A stretch of 64,000 nucleotides of DNA from positions 4,561,501 through 4,625,500 of the forward strand of contig NC_052474.1 in NCBI RefSeq assembly GCF_009730915.1, written 5' to 3'. Numbering within the stretch: the first letter of the stretch is position 1; every line of letters starts with the position of its first letter. Source of the stretch: Dioscorea cayenensis subsp. rotundata. Its lineage: Eukaryota > Streptophyta > Magnoliopsida > Dioscoreales > Dioscoreaceae. This document shows positions 57,276-64,000 of this stretch, in pieces. The notes below the pieces were generated by a model, which was not told where the DNA came from, ran no database searches, and saw only the letters and a list, made by a program, of their open reading frames with translations. Position numbers and translations under genes: made by a program.

Positions 57276-59797
57276 AGACTGAAGGTCTGATATGATGGCT
57301 GCAGCATGTTATATATACATATACATGGACATAAGTTAATCTCTCTTGCCATTTCATCTAGTTCTCTTTTGTACCTAGCTGAGTATTTAGTTCGTCTATA
57401 GAGGGAACAGATTCTTCTTTCTTAGCATGTAGAGTTGGTTGCAATGTCAGAGGCTCTGAACTTTTTGAAGTTCAATGCACATGGTGAATCTTATCCCATA
57501 ACTAAATCGGTCTTCACCAAACAACAATCTTTAATTATGCCTGAATCTAAAGTGTTCATGTGATTGTCATGTTTCAGATTGTTGTATGATCAGTGAGAAA
57601 TTTCCTGCCGTCGTTTTGCATGTGAGAAGTGATTACTGTTATCTCTAGACCTGATTTTATTAACATTTTATATGAATGGGAGTGGTTACTCACCTTGTTT
57701 GACAGAAGGAATTAGTACTAGGTTAGTCTCAACACCAAGTACTAGTTACTCTGAGAAATAAAAGGTAGTAGTTCTGAGAATGGTCACTTTCCATGTAGTT
57801 TCTTAGTCTGTGACAGTTGAGAGGAGTAAAGAAACTTTGCACCAGTACAACAGTACTTATCCAAACATAAGGGTTAACAAATTCATTGAGGTAAATATTA
57901 GTTGTAAATGCGGCATAGCTGGATGTGTCAGAGCCTACACACACTTCACAGCCCGGATCACATGCAGCCCACTAGCACAAATGGATTGCTACCACAAACT
58001 GAAATTTATTTTTTATAAGTAATAATAATAATAATAATAGTATTAATATATATGGAAGGAAACCATCGTCAAGGTTTGGGGTTTGTGTGAGGGGTCTCAT
58101 GTGCTGAGCTTTGAGAAACACTTTTGATGTGGTTTTGAGTTTTTTTTTGACTGCCAGTGAGCCAGCAGGACTGTGTGTTTGTGCGTTAAATTCAATGATT
58201 TTTAGACTACTAGGTTGTAAGTCACTGGCAGGCAATTGTGCATTGTTTCTTTTTCTTTTTACCCTACACTGACACATGAAACTGAACCATGCTTGTCTTC
58301 ATGTCATCAGAATTACGCAGATCAAATCCCACCGACTCTTGTCGCAGTTATTTCCGCGCCACTTGAAGTGTGTGATGAATAGTGCTGGCTTATGATAACG
58401 ACCAGGCCGACCTGGCCAATTTTGCCCTCTGTGGGAAGCTCTTACTGTTTTTTTTTAAAAGTAATTTTTAAATAAATAAATTTTTTTAAATATATGTATG
58501 TATTGTTGATTCACTTGATTTAAAAAGTTATTTTAATAATTTTATTAGAATTTTTTTTTTCAAATAGGTGAAATTTTTATTTTTAATCAGAAAGCAATGA
58601 AATAGCATCTCTTTTATATATATATATATATATATACATAAAATGTTATGGTTTTGTTTGATTTTGGATTATTTTAAGTACTCTAATTTATTCTATCATC
58701 TTCAACCAAACATCCCAAACACATTAAATTATGTGAAGATTATTTTATTATTTTTAATTAGATTTTATTTTTAAATAAACACAATTATAAATTTAATTTA
58801 ACATTGATTTTAACTAGGAAACATTCATCATTAACAAAAAAAAAAAAAGAAGTATATATTCAGCTTCAAATAAAAATTTTCCTCCTTGAACAATCTCTTT
58901 TTTTTTAAACAAAGCTTAGTACCACAAACCCAACACAGCATTCTTAATATATCACATATATTTATGAAACCAGAGTTGATTATGGATCAAGGTTGTTATA
59001 TAACAGCAGACAAATATTTCTGCAAAGATCTCAAATAAAAAAAAATCATATTAAATTATTATGTACAATTATAAAGTCACTCACACTTACAAAAAATAAA
59101 TAAATAAATAAATAAATAAATTCACATAGTTATATGATATCTTATATATGAAAAAAAAAAAGAATATAAAGTATAAACAGAGGAAAGTGGGTGAAAGTGG
59201 AAAAGAAGGAAAGCAATATATATAGATCATGTGCTGGCTCTGAGAAGAGAGGAGAGACTCTGTATAGCCCATGTGGATGAGGTACTAGTGTCTCTGCATA
59301 TTTCCCCACAACCTGCTGCTTCATCTCTGGACATTCCAAAAGCTGCTCTCCCCCTCTCTCTGTCTATCCATCTCTCTCTTTCTATCTTTCTATCTTTCTT
59401 GCCAGCCCAGCCAATCATGCCTTCTTTTTCTCTATTTCTCACTAGTCACTACTGTCTTTGTTTGTGTTTCTTAGTGTCTTCATTCATTATTATTTGTACC
59501 AGTACACACTAACTACTCAGTACTGATCAGTAGTTTGCATGGGAAAGGCAAGCAGGATGTATTACAATAATCATGCATGTTAAGCATGCAAAGAGCTAGC
59601 TGCACTTGTTGAAGCATTCATGCAATATTCAAACAGTGTCAAAAGAGTGATCTAGTTGTGATTTACTTTAACCTTTTTCCTTCTCTTCAACTTTGTTTAA
59701 TCTGTTATTCTTCATTGATTCACTTTATCCGAAATATTGGGCATGTTGATAACTGTCTCATTCCTGTGTGTTGGGCATGTTGATTCACTTTACCCGA
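57276..59797. other. 3' UTR of the CID gene and intergenic region
   Basis: 57276 to about 57600 is probable 3' UTR. The rest is AT-rich with TA (58616-58635), AATA and CT microsatellites. A stretch at 59215-59500 has a TATA-like motif followed by CT-rich sequence like a transcript leader, but no protein follows. No gene is claimed. Confidence 0.45.
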
Positions 59798-60080
59798 AAT
59801 AACGTAACTTGTCAACCATTAAATAGCCTAATAGTATGATACCAAAATATAAGGAGGAGGTCACGGGTTCAAATTCCTCCCCCGACAGTACTGTTCACCG
59901 CACTGTTTATGCAATGTTCACCCGAGATTCTTATATTATTCTCATACTGTACATACACTATATATCCGGGTTCCAGTACTATTTGGTAATGTTTATATTT
60001 ATATAAACTGTTTGGTACTGTTTATATTTATATAAAAAAGACGTTTGTCGTCTATTATTCAAAAAATAATGTAACTTTGT
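59798..60080 (+). mobile_element. tRNA-derived SINE with target duplication
   Basis: The body spans 59813-60064 (about 250 bp). A pol III A-box-like GCCTAATAGTATGATACC (59825-59842) is followed by a B-box-like GGTCACGGGTTCAAATTCC (59858-59876), the spacing of a tRNA-derived head. The tail is ATTATTCAAAAAA. Flanks AATAACGTAACTTGT (59798-59812) and AATAATGTAACTTTGT (60065-60080) form a slightly diverged target duplication. Confidence 0.68.
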
Positions 60081-60433
60081 TGAAGTAGTTAGTAACATGA
60101 TTTGTGAAGGAGGAAATTGTGTGCATGCATGCCTCTGGTGATTAAATTATGCATATTATATCCAACAGTTTGAGAAGTATGAAATAATAATATTATTAAT
60201 ATTATTATTATTATTTTAATATCAAAATTTATCATGGAGCTTGATATATTATGGAGTGAGAAGCTAGGCTTTTTTAATCTTGGAAACTCTTACTTATATT
60301 TGGCCGCATTTATGCCACCTTTTATGATGTAAGTTAGCGATTTCAATTTGAGAGGATGTGTTAGCTATGTTATCAGATATATTATAATAGATTTAGTTTT
60401 TGCTGTAGAGGCATATGAAACAATAGGAATTTC

Positions 60434-60496
<63 letters not shown>

Positions 60497-61855
60497 ATTA
60501 CACATTTTATCACTGTAAAAACAATTCTCTTATATCACAATTAAAAGTTTTAGGACATCTCATCAACTTTTTTCAACTTTTTTTCTCTATTTAGGATTTT
60601 TGAGGTTTTCTCATTACTTGGATAGACAATTCTTTATGCCTATGATAAGACATCACGTAGAATCTCTAATTTGAAAAGAATAAATGTTTTAAAAATAAAA
60701 ATATATTTACTTATTTAAATCTGACTCATGATATTGATTTATTATTATTATTATTATTTTAGTTTAATACAAATAATTCAACCAAGTGAACTGAATTATT
60801 AATCTTTGATTTTTTTTCATTAAGAGAAATTTGGTTTTTATCATAAAAAAGTATCCACGTTAACATATATAATTAGGTGACGGATCAGTCATAGTTTTAT
60901 TTCTGCAGATCATTGTAGCACTTGTATTAAATTTTTTTACTGAATTTATCGATTATTTATCTTTATAAAAAAATATTTTTAACATGCTTTATAAAAATAA
61001 ATAAATAAAGAAGAGGTCAGGAGTTAGACCATAGGTGTGATACGTAAGCCAAAGGCTAATTAAGTTGTAGTAATAATTTAGTTCCCAGCCATCTGTCACT
61101 GAATTCTTTGAGTGTTGCAAGCTGTCAAAACTACTTTTCTGTCTAACAAAACCATTACAATCAAACCATTATTCAGTGTTTCTTTCTCATTATCTATGTT
61201 CGTTAACTGCACACCATATTACTTTTGTTCAAATGGTTTCTTGCTCTAATCATTTTCATGTCCTCCTACTATTTATTTATTTTTTCTTTTTTTCTTTATA
61301 AAATCTATGGTCATTGGTCTCTGAAAAATGAAGACATTAATCTCATAATCTCAAACAATGTGAAATATTGTTTTTGAAGAGTCTAGTACCTGTACTCGCC
61401 TATGTTTTTAAAAAGTTGAGCTAGCCTCATAAGCAATAAATAAATAAATAAACAAATAAATAAAATAAAAAAATGTAAGTTCTTTTGGTCTAATGTAATG
61501 CTTGTGGTATAAGTTAACTCAATTCATATTCTCAATTTTTATTATTTTATTCATTGTTCAGCCAGGGATAACAATATTTGACATTGTAATCAACGGTTTC
61601 TGGTAATTAGTGTTTACATAAATATTTATAGTATTTGAAAAAAAAAAAAAATTAACTTCCATCTATCTTCTTGCAAGCTATTAGCTATGAAAAGCTATGA
61701 AAAACAACGGACCGAAAACAACATAGAGCTTTATCTACTAAAATGTCATTGGAAGCCTTTTCTAATCGGTTGCTATAATGCTTGATACATTAAGTTTGCT
61801 TTCTTAATTCATGATAAACAACAAAGATTAAACAAAAATAACACTTAATTAGTAA
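60081..61855. other. AT-rich intergenic region
   Basis: A long TA microsatellite (about 60437-60494) and several AAT/ATT runs. No gene seen. Confidence 0.6.
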
Positions 61856-63246
61856 TGTTAGGTCTGGAAGCCTAAGGTGGCCTTATATAACAAGCTAAGA
61901 GATGACATGACATAAGCAGTGGTAGCATGGCAAATGAAGTGACTTGGCAAAAAAATGTGACAAAAATGATGACATGGAAAAGACTCTTGATGATGTGACA
62001 AAAAATTGGATGATCTCTAAATTGTTGTTAAGTCTGGAAGCTTAAAGTTGGCATTATGTAACAAACAAGCAAATGATGTGGCAAACAATGGTGACAAAGA
62101 TGATGATATGTCTAACACATGGTGACATGGCAAATGATTAGGCGCGTGATGATCATGGTAGAAGACTATGATTGAAGAATTTATCTTAAAAGAATCATAT
62201 GAAGAAAATCTATTTATGTCAAGGAGCATTAAGGTAAAAAAGATCTCTCGTGAAGAGTAAGTTTATCTTACGTATGATTTTATCTATCTTCGGTAAGATC
62301 CAAAATGATGAAATCTATCTTTGGTAAACTCTTTTTATGAGAGGAATAATTTTTTTATTAGCAAATATCATCATTAAGATTGCCTAGAACATATTTTTGT
62401 ATGAAGGCTAATTATGGGATACAAGATTTATATAGTGAGATTTGATTGAAAATTAAAGACCCAAGTTTGGATGATTGAAGACCATGTTTGGAAGACATTG
62501 AGGAGCTAAACTTGGATAAGAGGAGATCAAGTTTTGCAACAATATATTGAAGACCAAACTTGGATGAATGAAAATCAAGTTTGATGATTTTTTGAGACCA
62601 TCTTTGGTGAGATAGATTCGCGCATTGGTGGGTGCGACCCTCGGGAAAGGGACTTGTTGAATTGACATGAGGAAGGAAGTAGTTGCAAACAGAATGAGTT
62701 CGGGACGAGTTAACTACTACAAAGCGAACTGAAGGAACTGAGAGGGTTGAAGGTGTCGCAAGTTCGATTGCAACTCGGCTAGACCTCAATCAGGTTCAAC
62801 AAGGTGGGCTGTGTTACAAGTTCGGTTGCAACTAGTGTTGCAATATCTAACTTTGGAAGATGCCCAAGTTTGGAAACCCAGAGAATCTAAAAGATGATGT
62901 TTGATTGGGACATAGGGATGTACATACAAGATATCATGCTTGAAAATTTAAAATGAGCTATGAGTGAGAGATCTTAGTGAGTGGGTTGAGGAGAGTGGGT
63001 ATCGGGTAAACTAAAGAGGATTATTCTTTGTTTTGTGAAAGAGAGTGACTATTGTAACTCTTATGTTTTTCCCCTATTTTAGTGGATTATTTTTTTCTAG
63101 TTTGGCCCTCCAGACGTAGGTAAGGTTGTGCAGAACTAAGTAACCAATTTGTGTGTCTCCTTTCTTTTGCATAATTGATTGTGTAAATTCATTACTTGTG
63201 AGGTTGAAAGAAAAATTATCTCACCACTACCCTTTCAAAACTAACA
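61856..63246. mobile_element. Solo LTR (about 1.39 kb)
   Basis: It begins TGTTAGGTCTGG and ends CAAAACTAACA, with the inverted TGTTAG/CTAACA termini of an LTR. The flanks are AGTAA and ATTAA, a possible 5-bp target duplication with one change. Near the right end are features of LTR downstream parts, such as GGCCCTCCAGACGTAGG followed by a T-rich stretch. No primer-binding site or protein sequence lies on either side, so it is a solo LTR. An internal diverged direct repeat (GTCTGGAAGC at 61862 and 62033) fills the left part. Confidence 0.6.
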
Positions 63247-63847
63247 ATTAAGATATCTACAAGATTGTGTGTCTCTTTTCTTTTGCATAATTATGACTCA
63301 AAGTAATTTTTCTTAAGAAATTGTAATACGATAGAAAGATATGGTTAAGCGACAAAATAATGGATCTAATTTGTTTAAGTCCGATGATATTCAAATTATC
63401 TTGATTAATTTAGTTATATTGGCTGAATTTAATTAAGAAGACTGGATGTGTTTTTGTTTTGTGTTAATATATAGCATCCATTACTTTGTTCGCCATCAAT
63501 GATTCTAAAAATACTGATTATTTCTAAAAGGTCTTTTTAATGCATGGCTCTATATAAAACAAGATTTATGCCATCATCGAACTGTTGTTGTTCTGACGGA
63601 GAGACTGCTTTATTTAATTTATTTATTATTTTTTTTAAATTGGGATAACAATCACTGCGGGTGATTTTTCTCATTTTTTTTAAGGTCTTTTTTATTTTGC
63701 TATTGTGGTGTATCTCCCAGTTTTTTTTATTTTATTTATTAATAAATATGTGATTTATTTATTTTTATTAAAAAATTATAGGTCTAGTATACATAGTTAA
63801 TGAATAAACAATTTTACTTTCAAATATTCTTCAGTATCTTCTCCACG
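63247..63847. other. Intergenic, no gene seen
   Basis: AT-rich. It contains a second copy (about 63267-63292) of the GTGTGTCTCxTTTCTTTTGC stretch found inside the LTR at about 63151. Confidence 0.5.
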
Positions 63848-64000
63848 TTTTTTTTTTTTGAAAAAAATAGATAAACCACAAATTTATTAAAAAGAAACAA
63901 ACATGAAAAACCAAAGTACAAAAGATAATACCGCAAAGAAAGAAACAAAACAAAAAAATACTATCCTCACCAGGGATGAGGAAAACAGAGTACATAGAAA
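63848..64000 (-). mobile_element. LINE 3' end, continues past the window
   Basis: On the minus strand the sequence ends GTGGTTTATCTATT, a T run, then about 12 A (63848-63859), the terminal motif and poly(A) of the LINE group at 10350. The region up to 64000 is the non-coding 3' part; the rest lies outside. Confidence 0.6.

Noticed and set aside
59087..59512. Possible gene with TATA-like box and CT-rich leader
   Set aside because: The translated sequence is low-complexity Leu/Ser from CT repeats with no conserved domain.
61975..62000. GACTCTTGATGATGTGACA resembles miR172
   Set aside because: It lies in diverged LTR repeats, has several mismatches and no foldback partner.

Overview
The window is nuclear DNA of a flowering plant. 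It is AT-rich and sparsely genic, with spliceosomal introns, plant-specific gene families, many plant transposons and AT microsatellites. Two genes (the beta-1,3-glucanase and the PPR gene) are GC-rich at third codon positions while others are not. That mixture together with long AT-rich introns would suit a non-grass monocot, but this is inference and no species is claimed.

Layout. 1-3072: the end of a Mutator-like element carrying GC-rich coding debris and arrays of short repeats. 4139-9815 (+): plastid pyruvate dehydrogenase E1-alpha in three exons; its second intron (4.3 kb) is filled with nested transposons. 10350-17084 (-): a complete-length but frame-broken L1-type LINE with a perfect 15-bp target duplication. 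17346-17758 (-) and 22130-22430 (+): two divergently oriented two-exon genes for tiny related plant proteins. 26110-26396 (-): a decayed copy of 60S acidic ribosomal protein P1 that still has its promoter motifs. 27881-29240 (+): a GPI-anchored GH17 beta-1,3-glucanase. 30840-40900 (-): a 13-exon ubiquitin-specific protease of the UBP5 type. 43144-44655 (-): an intronless PPR protein like EMB3101. 44758-47217: a second, complete copy of the Mutator-like family, inserted about 100 bp upstream of the PPR start codon. 50534-57275 (+): a ten-exon CID8-13 type PABP-interacting RNA-binding protein. 57276-64000: no gene seen; a SINE-like insertion, a solo LTR and the 3' end of another LINE.

The genes are unrelated housekeeping or developmental functions (plastid acetyl-CoA supply, callose turnover, deubiquitination, organelle RNA processing, mRNA regulation) and form no operon-like unit. 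The most unusual content is in the mobile elements: a Mutator-like family with about 20-bp subterminal repeat arrays present at both ends of the window, a LINE group sharing a 3' hairpin, and several elements whose target duplications can be read directly. Gene-level oddities are a rewritten conserved motif at the end of exon 2 of the dehydrogenase gene and two introns with GC donor sites.
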